64,000 bases of DNA. Source: Brevibacillus reuszeri (GTDB lineage Bacteria; Bacillota; Bacilli; Brevibacillales; Brevibacillaceae). Shown piece by piece: positions 1 to 6,194 of this stretch. The stretch is taken from NCBI RefSeq assembly GCF_002897295.1, contig NZ_BEXF01000021.1, forward strand, positions 1 through 64,000, in the 5' to 3' direction. A program made the translations under genes and the position numbers. Numbering within the stretch: position 1 is the stretch's first letter; each line of letters begins with the position of its first letter. The notes under the pieces are model-generated. The model ran no database searches and had not been told where the DNA came from. It saw nothing but the letters and a program-made list of their open reading frames with translations.

Positions 1-102
1 AAGCTGGTAAGACCCCTCATAGACGATGAGGTTGATAGGTTCGGTGTGGAAGCGTGGTAACACGTGGAGCTGACGAATACTAATCGGTCGAGGACTTATC
101 CA
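1..102 (+). rRNA. 23S rRNA, 3' end only
   Basis: This is the last roughly 100 nt of a large-subunit rRNA gene. The conserved 3' domain VI sequence reads through GACGAATACTAATCGGTCG to GAGGACTTATCC. The 5' part lies outside the window. The mature 3' end is placed near 102 by resemblance to other Bacillales and is uncertain by a few bases. About 50 nt later the tRNA cluster begins, with no 5S rRNA gene in between. Confidence 0.93.
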
Positions 103-154
103 CACACTCTTAGCAAGCATGCGTATTCAGTTTTGAAGGAATGACCTTCAACGT

Positions 155-230
155 TCCTCGGTAGCTCAGTTGGTAGAGCAATCGGCTGTTAACCGATCGG
201 TCGGCGGTTCGAGTCCGTCCCGAGGAGCCA
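155..230 (+). tRNA. tRNA-Asn (GUU)
   Basis: A 76-nt cloverleaf with a 7-bp acceptor stem (TCCTCGG/CCGAGGA), anticodon GTT at 188-190, T arm GGTTCGAGTCC and an encoded CCA. It is the first of ten tRNAs following the 23S gene. Confidence 0.96.
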
Positions 231-235
231 TTGAT

Positions 236-311
236 GCTCCTGTAGCTCAGTCGGTAGAGCGTTTCCATGGTAAGGAAGAGGTCGCAGGTTCGATTCCTGT
301 CGGGAGCACCA
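236..311 (+). tRNA. tRNA-Thr (GGU)
   Basis: A 76-nt cloverleaf with acceptor stem GCTCCTG/CGGGAGC, anticodon loop ATGGTAA giving anticodon GGT, and an encoded CCA. It lies five bases after tRNA-Asn. Confidence 0.95.
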
Positions 312-318
312 GAAAAAT

Positions 319-374
319 CCCCAAGAAGTGAAGTGAATCTTCGCAGATTAGTCCTAGTACTTTTCGGGGGACCC
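319..374 (+). repeat. tRNA-cluster spacer repeat, copy 1 (divergent)
   Basis: Spacer element between tRNA-Thr and tRNA-Glu. It begins CCCCAAGAAGTGAAGTGAA and ends GTACTTTTCGGGGGACCC. The ends can pair (CCCCAAGAAGT with ACTTTTCGGGG), so the transcript would form a long-armed hairpin. Two closer copies lie at 473-527 and 1002-1057. Confidence 0.8.
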
Positions 375-388
375 GTATTAATTAAAAT

Positions 389-465
389 GGCCCGTTGGTG
401 AAGCGGTTTAACACAGCAGCCTTTCACGCTGTCATACAGGGGTTCGAATCCCCTACGGGTCACCA
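389..465 (+). tRNA. tRNA-Glu (UUC)
   Basis: A 77-nt cloverleaf with acceptor stem GGCCCGT/ACGGGTC (one G-T pair), anticodon TTC, T arm GGTTCGAATCC and an encoded CCA. Confidence 0.95.
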
Positions 466-472
466 TACTTTA

Positions 473-527
473 CCCCAAAAAGTGAAGTGAAGCTTCGTAG
501 CAACACCGAGTACTTTTCGGGGGCCCC
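473..527 (+). repeat. tRNA-cluster spacer repeat, copy 2
   Basis: Spacer element between tRNA-Glu and tRNA-Val: CCCCAAAAAGTGAAGTGAAG at the left and GAGTACTTTTCGGGGGCCCC at the right. The left arm pairs with the right arm with one A-C mismatch. It is nearly identical to copy 3 in both arms but differs in the central loop. Confidence 0.85.
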
Positions 528-547
528 AACAACTGTTTGGGGATCGT

Positions 548-623
548 GGAGGCTTAGCTCAGCTGGGAGAGCATCTGCCTTACAAGCAGAGGGTCGGCGG
601 TTCGATCCCGTCAGCCTCCACCA
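548..623 (+). tRNA. tRNA-Val (UAC)
   Basis: A 76-nt cloverleaf with acceptor stem GGAGGCT/AGCCTCC, anticodon TAC and an encoded CCA. Confidence 0.95.
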
Positions 624-639
624 CTTTTAAGTGAAAAAT

Positions 640-724
640 GGGGAGATAGTGAAGTGGCTAAACACGGCAGACTGTAAATCTGCTCCCTCCGGGTTCGGCG
701 GTTCGAATCCGTCTCTCCCCACCA
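640..724 (+). tRNA. tRNA-Tyr (GUA)
   Basis: An 85-nt class II tRNA with a long variable arm (CTCCCTCCGGGTTC region), acceptor stem GGGGAGA/TCTCCCC, anticodon GTA and an encoded CCA. Confidence 0.95.
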
Positions 725-743
725 TTTTTTATTTTTGGCACAT

Positions 744-818
744 TGGGGTATAGCCAAGCGGTAAGGCAACGGACTTTGACTCCGTCATTCCTAGGTTCAA
801 ATCCTAGTACCCCAGCCA
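744..818 (+). tRNA. tRNA-Gln (UUG)
   Basis: A 75-nt cloverleaf with acceptor stem TGGGGTA/TACCCCA, anticodon TTG in the loop CTTTGAC, T arm GGTTCAAATCC and an encoded CCA. Confidence 0.95.
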
Positions 819-825
819 TTTATGA

Positions 826-901
826 GAGCCATTAGCTCAGTTGGTAGAGCATCTGACTTTTAATCAGAGGGTCGAAGGTTCGAGTCCTTCATGGCTCACC
901 A
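826..901 (+). tRNA. tRNA-Lys (UUU)
   Basis: A 76-nt cloverleaf with acceptor stem GAGCCAT/ATGGCTC, anticodon TTT and an encoded CCA. Confidence 0.95.
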
Positions 902-919
902 GTTTTTACCCCAAAACAT

Positions 920-996
920 GTGCCCTTAGCTCAGCTGGATAGAGCGTTTGACTACGAATCAAAAGGTCGGGAGTTCGAATCTCTCAGGGCACGCCA
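920..996 (+). tRNA. tRNA-Arg (ACG)
   Basis: A 77-nt cloverleaf with acceptor stem GTGCCCT/AGGGCAC, anticodon ACG (expected to be deaminated to ICG) and an encoded CCA. The spacer just before it holds TTTACCCCAAAA, a stub matching the left end of the spacer repeat. Confidence 0.95.
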
Positions 997-1001
997 CTTT
1001 A

Positions 1002-1057
1002 CCCCAAAAAGTGAAGTGAAGCGTGGTAGTGTACTCCGAGTACTTTTCGGGGGCCCC
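1002..1057 (+). repeat. tRNA-cluster spacer repeat, copy 3
   Basis: Spacer element between tRNA-Arg and tRNA-Pro. Its left arm and the preceding ACTTTA match copy 2 exactly, the right arm GAGTACTTTTCGGGGGCCCC matches exactly, and the central 20 bases differ. Conservation of both arms and divergence of the loop suggest that the hairpin is what is kept. Confidence 0.85.
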
Positions 1058-1073
1058 ACAACAAAAATAATGT

Positions 1074-1150
1074 CGGGAAGTAGCTCAGCTTGGTAGAGTA
1101 CTTGGCTTGGGACCAAGGGGTCGCAGGTTCGAATCCTGTCTTCCCGACCA
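1074..1150 (+). tRNA. tRNA-Pro (UGG)
   Basis: A 77-nt cloverleaf with acceptor stem CGGGAAG/CTTCCCG, anticodon stem CTTGG/CCAAG, anticodon TGG and an encoded CCA. Confidence 0.95.
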
Positions 1151-1190
1151 GTTTTAATCCTACACTTGTTGCCTTTTTTTGAGTTTCTTT

Positions 1191-1264
1191 GCGGGTGTAG
1201 TTCAATGGTAGAACTCCAGCCTTCCAAGCTGGTCGCGTGGGTTCGATTCCCATCACCCGCTCCA
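1191..1264 (+). tRNA. tRNA-Gly (UCC)
   Basis: A 74-nt cloverleaf with acceptor stem GCGGGTG/CACCCGC, anticodon TCC and an encoded CCA. It is the last tRNA of the cluster and is followed at once by a terminator. Confidence 0.95.
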
Positions 1265-1279
1265 TAATTAAACGATAAG

Positions 1280-1309
1280 CGAGTGACCACTATGGTCGCT
1301 CGTTTTTTT
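1280..1309 (+). terminator. Terminator of the rRNA/tRNA operon
   Basis: The hairpin CGAGTGACC / GGTCGCTCG (one G-T pair, 5-nt loop) is followed by seven T residues. It sits 15 nt after tRNA-Gly. Confidence 0.92.
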
Positions 1310-1320
1310 ATGCTCACGAA

Positions 1321-1364
1321 AATAACCTCCAGGAAGGGCTCCGCATCCCTTTTTGGAGGTTATT
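1321..1364. repeat. Inverted repeat upstream of rocF
   Basis: Perfect 10-bp arms AATAACCTCC and GGAGGTTATT flank a 24-nt centre containing an AAGGG...CCCTT inner stem. It lies between the tRNA terminator and the rocF promoter. It has only a short T run inside, so it may be a weak bidirectional terminator or a protein site. Confidence 0.6.
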
Positions 1365-1383
1365 TATGCAAATTCCTGTCGAG

Positions 1384-1413
1384 TTGAGTCATATCCCTTT
1401 TCGAGGCTACAAT
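1384..1413 (+). promoter_or_regulatory. Predicted sigma-A promoter of rocF
   Basis: TTGAGT at 1384-1389 and TACAAT at 1408-1413 with an 18-bp spacer, about 45 bp upstream of the arginase start codon. No sigma-54 (-24/-12) signal was seen here, unlike the roc genes of B. subtilis. Confidence 0.6.
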
Positions 1414-1459
1414 AAAAGCGTAGAAGCAAGAATGAGCGAAGGGAAGTGCGGCACTTATT

Positions 1460-2356
1460 ATGAACAAAAACATTAGTATTGTGGGCGTACCAATGGATCT
1501 TGGGGCAGATCGTCGCGGCGTAGATATGGGGCCAAGCGCGATTCGCTATGCTGGCGTAGTAGCTCGTTTAGAAAAAATGGGATTGAATATTGAAGATCGT
1601 GGAGACATTTTTGTAACACGTCCTCACCATTTTACAGAAACCGATAATCATAAATATCTGGATGAAGTAGTCGAAGCCAATGAGAAGCTGGCTGAAGTTG
1701 TAAGCGACATCATGCAAGGGGGACGTTTTCCTCTCGTATTGGGCGGGGACCACAGTATCGCTCTCGGTACAGTTGCTGGCGTAGCGAAGCACGTGAAAAA
1801 TCTGGGGCTCATCTGGTTTGACGCTCATGGAGATTTGAATACAGGTGCCACCTCTCCGTCTGGCAATATCCACGGAATGCCACTCGCTGCGAGCCTGGGA
1901 TATGGTAATGAGCGTCTAACAAACATCGGTGGTTACACAGGGAAAGTAAAGCCTGAAAACGTAGTAGTGATCGGTGCACGCGATTTGGATGCAGGCGAGC
2001 GTGAATTGATCAAACGTATCGGCATGAAAGTATTTACAATGCACGAAATCGACAAGCTCGGCATGGCACGTGTCATGGATGAAGCGATTGCTCATGTATC
2101 CAAAAATACCGATGGCGTGCATTTGAGTCTTGACCTCGATGGTCTTGATCCACATGATGCACCAGGCGTGGGTACACCGGTAATCGGGGGCATTTCGTAC
2201 CGTGAAGGTCATGTATCCCTGGAAATGCTCGCTGATGCAGACATTCTCTGTTCAGCTGAGTTTGTAGAAGTAAATCCGATCCTCGATCGCGAAAACATGA
2301 CAGCTCGTGTGGCGGTTGCACTCATGAGCTCCGTATTTGGAGATAAACTCCTGTAA
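1460..2356 (+). CDS. rocF: Arginase
   Basis: This enzyme hydrolyses L-arginine to ornithine and urea in the cytoplasm, the first step of arginine catabolism. The 298-residue product has the usual length. The ureohydrolase metal-site motifs are in order: GGDHS at about 95-99, DAHGD at about 121-125 and DLDGLDP at about 224-230, which supply the histidine and aspartate ligands for two Mn ions. ATG 1460 is the only sensible start, with GAAGGGAAG about 15 bases upstream. The gene is monocistronic, with its own promoter and terminator. In several Bacillales rocF sits just before sigW, as here. The family assignment is safe. Agmatinase is less likely because the N-terminus (VGVPMDLGADRRGVDMGP) is arginase-type. 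Confidence 0.95.
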   Translation: MNKNISIVGVPMDLGADRRGVDMGPSAIRYAGVVARLEKMGLNIEDRGDIFVTRPHHFTETDNHKYLDEVVEANEKLAEVVSDIMQGGRFPLVLGGDHSIALGTVAGVAKHVKNLGLIWFDAHGDLNTGATSPSGNIHGMPLAASLGYGNERLTNIGGYTGKVKPENVVVIGARDLDAGERELIKRIGMKVFTMHEIDKLGMARVMDEAIAHVSKNTDGVHLSLDLDGLDPHDAPGVGTPVIGGISYREGHVSLEMLADADILCSAEFVEVNPILDRENMTARVAVALMSSVFGDKLL

Positions 2357-2381
2357 GGAACAAAATACTTTTGCGAAACAA

Positions 2382-2411
2382 AAGAGAGGCATAAAATGGC
2401 CTCTCTTTTTT
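2382..2411 (+). terminator. Terminator of rocF
   Basis: The stem AAGAGAGGC / GCCTCTCTT has an 8-nt loop and runs into TTTTTT. Confidence 0.92.
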
Positions 2412-2453
2412 ACGTTTCCGCATCTTTACATTGGTGGGAGAAAGCAGTACATT

Positions 2454-2603
2454 CTAAGGATGGAGATGCAGTTTGTTCAATAGATGGTCAAGCTGTACAC
2501 TTAGTTCCACTAGTTCTGGGGTAATGGACCGCTGTTCCTTGTACTGATCGTTCAGTTTTTTTCGTAACTGTTCAATCTGGAGGAGAACATCCTTTTTTGA
2601 CAT
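2454..2603 (-). CDS. Spo0E-like sporulation regulatory protein (49 aa)
   Basis: A short gene read on the minus strand between rocF and sigW. The product starts MSKKDVLLQIEQLRKKLND and contains SVQLDHLLNKLH near its C-terminus. That is the SxxLDxLLN signature of Spo0E-family aspartyl-phosphate phosphatases, which dephosphorylate Spo0A~P and delay sporulation. Its length is typical of short family members and it is predicted to be a two-helix hairpin. It has a strong ribosome binding site (GGAGAGAG read on the minus strand) before ATG at 2603. It is transcribed convergently to rocF and divergently from sigW. Which response regulator it acts on cannot be read from the sequence. Confidence 0.85.
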   Translation of the reverse strand: MSKKDVLLQIEQLRKKLNDQYKEQRSITPELVELSVQLDHLLNKLHLHP

Positions 2604-2722
2604 TGCGCTCTCTCCTTTACAGCGTCATGATAAAAAGAGCAGCCATCACTAATATATTGAGGAAACAAGTGTTCATATTCCTCTATTTCCCAACAAATTA
2701 TCTTCACAAACACATTTTGATA

Positions 2723-2748
2723 CGAAACCATTTGCAGTATCATCCGTA
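2723..2748 (+). promoter_or_regulatory. Autoregulatory SigW (ECF) promoter
   Basis: CGAAAC at 2723-2728 and CGTATA from 2745 with exactly 16 bp between. This matches the SigW consensus TGAAAC-N16-CGTA except for the first base. It lies 32 bp before the sigW start codon, as in other Bacillales where sigW-rsiW is autoregulated. Confidence 0.85.
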
Positions 2749-2779
2749 TATAGGATTACGGTATTGTGGGGAGGATCGC

Positions 2780-3343
2780 ATGGATTTTGTAGAGAAACGG
2801 TTAACTCAGCGTGCAAAGCGTGGAGACCGCGAAGCTTTTGCCGAGTTAATCGAGATTTATAAAGACAAGATATTCCAGCTAGCGTATCGTATGGTCGGAA
2901 ATCGCCAGGATGCAGAAGATATCGCGCAAGAGACTTTTCTGCGTGTCTATGCGAATTTGCATTCATACGATGACAGCTACAAGTTCTCCACATGGATATA
3001 CCGGATTGCGACCAATTTATGTATCGACCGTGGCCGAAAGAAACGACCCGACTTTTCATTGGATGAAGAAACCGAACCAGGTCAAGGCATGGACTGGTAT
3101 TCGCGTTTATCCTCTAGCGAACGAACGCCAGAGGAAAAAGTCGTGACCCAGGAACTGCAGGAGACAGTACAGGATGCTCTGTCCCATCTGCAGCCCAAGT
3201 ATCGCTCGATTATGATCTTACGCTATATTGAAGATCTATCGTTACAAGAAATCAGCGATATCGTAAAGCTTCCCATTACTACAATCAAGACGAGGATACA
3301 TCGCGGGCGTGAGGCTTTACGTAGCAAGTTGCGATTGATGTGA
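2780..3343 (+). CDS. sigW: ECF RNA polymerase sigma factor SigW
   Basis: Extracytoplasmic-function sigma factor for the cell-envelope stress and antimicrobial defence regulon. The 187-residue product (MDFVEKRLTQ...) has sigma region 2 with the AYRMVGNRQDAEDIAQETFLR core at about 35-55 and region 4 with a helix-turn-helix (SLQEISDIVKLPITTIKTRIHRGREALR) at the C-terminus. ATG 2780 is chosen because GGGGAGG lies at 2768-2774 and the SigW promoter at 2723-2748 is upstream; a longer reading frame would start inside or before the promoter. The next gene, 16 bases on, encodes its anti-sigma factor, which supports SigW over other ECF factors. Confidence 0.94.
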   Translation: MDFVEKRLTQRAKRGDREAFAELIEIYKDKIFQLAYRMVGNRQDAEDIAQETFLRVYANLHSYDDSYKFSTWIYRIATNLCIDRGRKKRPDFSLDEETEPGQGMDWYSRLSSSERTPEEKVVTQELQETVQDALSHLQPKYRSIMILRYIEDLSLQEISDIVKLPITTIKTRIHRGREALRSKLRLM

Positions 3344-3359
3344 GAAAGGAGAAATCACG

Positions 3360-3983
3360 ATGGAATGCCGGGATATGATTAGCCTTATCCATGAATATCT
3401 GGATGGGGACACTGATGAACTTGCCAATCAGCATTTGCAAACACATATGAAGACTTGTGTGAGCTGCCGCCAACATATGCATGAGTTGCAGCGGGCCATC
3501 GCTTTTGTACAAAGTGCTTCACATATTCATGTTTCTTCTGATTTTACGGCACGTGTTCTTGCGCAATTGCCTGCTCCGACAAAGAAAAACCTGTTTTCGA
3601 GCTGGTTGCGGAACCATCCGTTCCTAACGGCTGCAGCGGTCTTTTTCTTTTTAATGACCGGCAGTTTATGCGCTAATTGGTTTGACCGAGATAACATTTT
3701 GCAGGTATCCTCATCGAATATGGATAAGCTAAAAATAGATCGTGAGCGTAATGTCGTTGTAGTCCCAGCTGGAATCAGCATTGATGGGGATTTGGTCGTA
3801 CGAAACGGCAACGTTGAAGTCCAAGGTGAGGTACATGGTAATGTAGTCGCTATAGAGGGGAAAGTATTTGTGGCATCTACGGCGCAGGTCGTTGGAAATA
3901 CCGAATCCATTGAAGCCATCTTCGATTGGATCTGGTATGAGGTGAAAAATATTGGAAATGACTTGCTTCCAGCTTTGCCATAG
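3360..3983 (+). CDS. rsiW: Anti-sigma-W factor RsiW
   Basis: A single-pass membrane protein that holds SigW until stress triggers its stepwise proteolysis. The 207-residue product has an N-terminal zinc anti-sigma motif (HMKTCVSC, H-x3-C-x2-C, residues about 29-36). A transmembrane helix follows at about 83-104 (FLTAAAVFFFLMTGSLC), then an extracellular part. The outer part, DLVVRNGNVEVQGEVHGNVV and onward, has the short beta-repeat look of a polymer-forming (bactofilin-like) segment, with a hydrophobic tail ending LLPALP. The length equals that of B. subtilis RsiW. It is co-transcribed with sigW with a 16-base gap, and a terminator follows. Confidence 0.9.
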   Translation: MECRDMISLIHEYLDGDTDELANQHLQTHMKTCVSCRQHMHELQRAIAFVQSASHIHVSSDFTARVLAQLPAPTKKNLFSSWLRNHPFLTAAAVFFFLMTGSLCANWFDRDNILQVSSSNMDKLKIDRERNVVVVPAGISIDGDLVVRNGNVEVQGEVHGNVVAIEGKVFVASTAQVVGNTESIEAIFDWIWYEVKNIGNDLLPALP

Positions 3984-4010
3984 GAGAAAATAGAGAGTAC
4001 AGCTATCGAC

Positions 4011-4036
4011 AGCACGGCAGTGGAGCCGTGCTTTTT
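4011..4036 (+). terminator. Terminator of sigW-rsiW
   Basis: The stem AGCACGGC / GCCGTGCT with a 6-nt loop is followed by TTTT. It separates the stress operon from cdaA. Confidence 0.9.
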
Positions 4037-4089
4037 CCACAGGAGATAGACTGATTTATTGCGATGGAGCGAGATATGGGGGCTTCGTT

Positions 4090-4908
4090 ATGATATCCAT
4101 GGACTATGGCGACCTATTACGGTATGGAACGGATATTTTACTCGTTACATACGTGATTTATAAAATTATCATGCTCATTCGTGGTACGCGCGCAGTACAA
4201 TTGCTAAAGGGAATTATGGTGATCGTAATCACCTGGCTTCTCAGCAAATACTTCCAGCTGAAAACCTTGCACTGGTTGATGTCACAAGCTTTTACCTTCG
4301 GGGTATTGGCGGTCGTCATCATTTTTCAGCCTGAATTGCGTCGTGCCTTGGAGCAATTGGGACGCGGCAAGCTTTTTTCCCGTTCCAGCAGTATTCAGGA
4401 TGACGATGTAGTTAACCGTCTCGTCCAGGAGGTATGTAAATCCGTTACATACATGGCCAAGCGCCGCATCGGGGCTCTGATCGTTATCGAACGAGAAACA
4501 GGCCTAAATGACTACGTTGAGACGGGTATCGCCATCAATGGACGCGTGAGCTCGGAGCTATTGATCAATATTTTCATTCCGAACACGCCACTACATGATG
4601 GTGCGGTCATCATGCGCAAGGATGTGATCCTGGCAGCCGCCTGTTATTTGCCATTGTCCGAAAACAACTCTATCTCCAAGGAACTGGGGACTCGCCACCG
4701 TGCTGCGATTGGTGTGAGTGAGGTTTCTGATGGCATTTCGATTATCGTTTCGGAGGAGACGGGACAGGTGTCTTTTGCCACGCATGGCTCGATGAATCGC
4801 AATCTGACGGAGGCGCAATTGGCAGAGATGCTGACGGAACAGCTCCAGCCTTTGTCGAAGAGCAAATCCATGGGAAGTCGTTGGCAATGGAGGCGAAAAC
4901 ATGGATAA
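4090..4908 (+). CDS. cdaA: Diadenylate cyclase CdaA
   Basis: Membrane enzyme that joins two ATP into cyclic di-AMP, a second messenger for potassium and cell-wall homeostasis. The 272-residue product has three hydrophobic helices in the first 90 residues, then the DAC domain with the catalytic DGA motif (LHDGAVI, about 168-174) and the RHR motif (GTRHRAAIG, about 199-207). ATG 4090 follows a GGGGG ribosome binding site. An in-frame ATG at 4099 is possible. The gene overlaps cdaR by eight bases, so translation is probably coupled. The order cdaA-cdaR-glmM is the conserved c-di-AMP module in which CdaR and GlmM modulate cyclase activity. Confidence 0.95.
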   Translation: MISMDYGDLLRYGTDILLVTYVIYKIIMLIRGTRAVQLLKGIMVIVITWLLSKYFQLKTLHWLMSQAFTFGVLAVVIIFQPELRRALEQLGRGKLFSRSSSIQDDDVVNRLVQEVCKSVTYMAKRRIGALIVIERETGLNDYVETGIAINGRVSSELLINIFIPNTPLHDGAVIMRKDVILAAACYLPLSENNSISKELGTRHRAAIGVSEVSDGISIIVSEETGQVSFATHGSMNRNLTEAQLAEMLTEQLQPLSKSKSMGSRWQWRRKHG

Positions 4909-6151
4909 GTGGTTGAACAGTCATTGGTTTGCACGTGCAGTAGCGCTGCTTCTGGCTGTCATGATGTGGATGGTTGTCAATCTGGAAACGGAACAGACAA
5001 CCCTCCCGGAAGCAGCTAGTCAACCTGTTTTGATCGATAGTGTCAATTTGCATGTCAAATACGATACGGATCGCTTCCAGGTTGTGAAGCAGCAGCGAAC
5101 GGTGAAGGTAGCATTGGAGAGCAATAACCCTTTTTACAAGCATAATTTATTCCCGGCCGATTCCTATGAAGTGTATGTCGATGCTACCAATTTAGGCAAA
5201 GGAACACACCGGGTACCCGTGCAGTATAAAGGATTTCCGGATGAGGTAAAGGTCGGAATTATCCCGAACATCGTGGAAATTACGCTGGAAGAGAAAAAGA
5301 CTGTGGAGCGGGAAGTCGCTGTAGAAATGCTGGGACAGGTGGCACCTGGCTATACAGCAGGTGAGCCGATTGTAAAGCCATTCCGTGCTCTGGTACGGGT
5401 TCCTGAAAGTCAGGTAGACAAGGTCGCCGCAGTAAAGGCTTCAGTCGATCTGGAAGGGGCTACATCAGCAATTAAGACTACAGTACCACTCAAAGTAGTG
5501 GACAAGTCGGGGAATGTGATACAAGGAGCCGATGTGGTGCCACTCACCGTGGAAGTGAACATCCCAGTAACAAGTCCGTTCGTCAAGGTGCCGATCAAAT
5601 TAAACTTGACGAATGAAATGCCAAATGGCTATAGTTTGGCTAGTGTGGATATGAATGTGGATGAAGTGACTGTGTTCGGGCCAAAGGAAGTGATTGACGC
5701 TTTGAAAGCGACCACTTACCCCGGACCAGAGATTGATCTTAGTAACATTACATCAGATCGTCTATTAGAGCTAAAGATACCGATAATGGATAACATCGTA
5801 AAGGTGGAACCGGAGTATTTAAAGGTATCGCTCAAGGTTGTTCCATCTACAGTCAAGCGCTTGGAAAAAATCCCGATCCGCATTAGCGGACTCTCAGAGG
5901 ACATGCAGGCCAAAGTGCTATCCACAGATGGTCAAGAAATGTCTACAATCGATTTTGACGTCATAGGCGCCGAGCAGGTACTCGGCAATTTGAGACAGGA
6001 AGACTTGCAGGTAGTTGCAGATGTGAGCAATATGCCAGCGGGTGTTTATGAAGTAGCTTTAAACTACATTTTTAATCAGTCTGATTACATCATGACCTCA
6101 GCAAGCGCACCGAAGAAGGTCACAATTGAAATCACGAACAAGCAAAGGTAG
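4901..6151 (+). CDS. cdaR: CdaA regulatory protein CdaR (YbbR domains)
   Basis: Surface-exposed regulator of the c-di-AMP cyclase encoded just upstream. The 416-residue product has an N-terminal membrane anchor (AVALLLAVMMWMVVNL, about 12-28). An extracellular stretch of about four YbbR domains follows, marked by repeated strands such as VPLKVVDKSGNVI and FGPKEVIDALK. ATG 4901 lies inside the end of cdaA. The length is a little shorter than that of B. subtilis CdaR but has the same architecture. The function is assigned from family and position; no catalytic residues are expected. Confidence 0.9.
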   Translation: MDKWLNSHWFARAVALLLAVMMWMVVNLETEQTTLPEAASQPVLIDSVNLHVKYDTDRFQVVKQQRTVKVALESNNPFYKHNLFPADSYEVYVDATNLGKGTHRVPVQYKGFPDEVKVGIIPNIVEITLEEKKTVEREVAVEMLGQVAPGYTAGEPIVKPFRALVRVPESQVDKVAAVKASVDLEGATSAIKTTVPLKVVDKSGNVIQGADVVPLTVEVNIPVTSPFVKVPIKLNLTNEMPNGYSLASVDMNVDEVTVFGPKEVIDALKATTYPGPEIDLSNITSDRLLELKIPIMDNIVKVEPEYLKVSLKVVPSTVKRLEKIPIRISGLSEDMQAKVLSTDGQEMSTIDFDVIGAEQVLGNLRQEDLQVVADVSNMPAGVYEVALNYIFNQSDYIMTSASAPKKVTIEITNKQR

Positions 6152-6194
6152 ACATAAGCTGTTGTGTGCACAAGGAAGGAAATGAGGGACAAAC

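Noticed and set aside
110..1317. Open frames of 80-120 codons antisense to the tRNA cluster
   Set aside because: They are read across tRNA genes on the minus strand and show the repeated GFEP-type words that come from antisense T-arm sequence. No ribosome binding sites.
2597..2779. N-terminal extension of SigW
   Set aside because: The extension runs through the SigW promoter; GGGGAGG and ATG 2780 give the standard-length protein.
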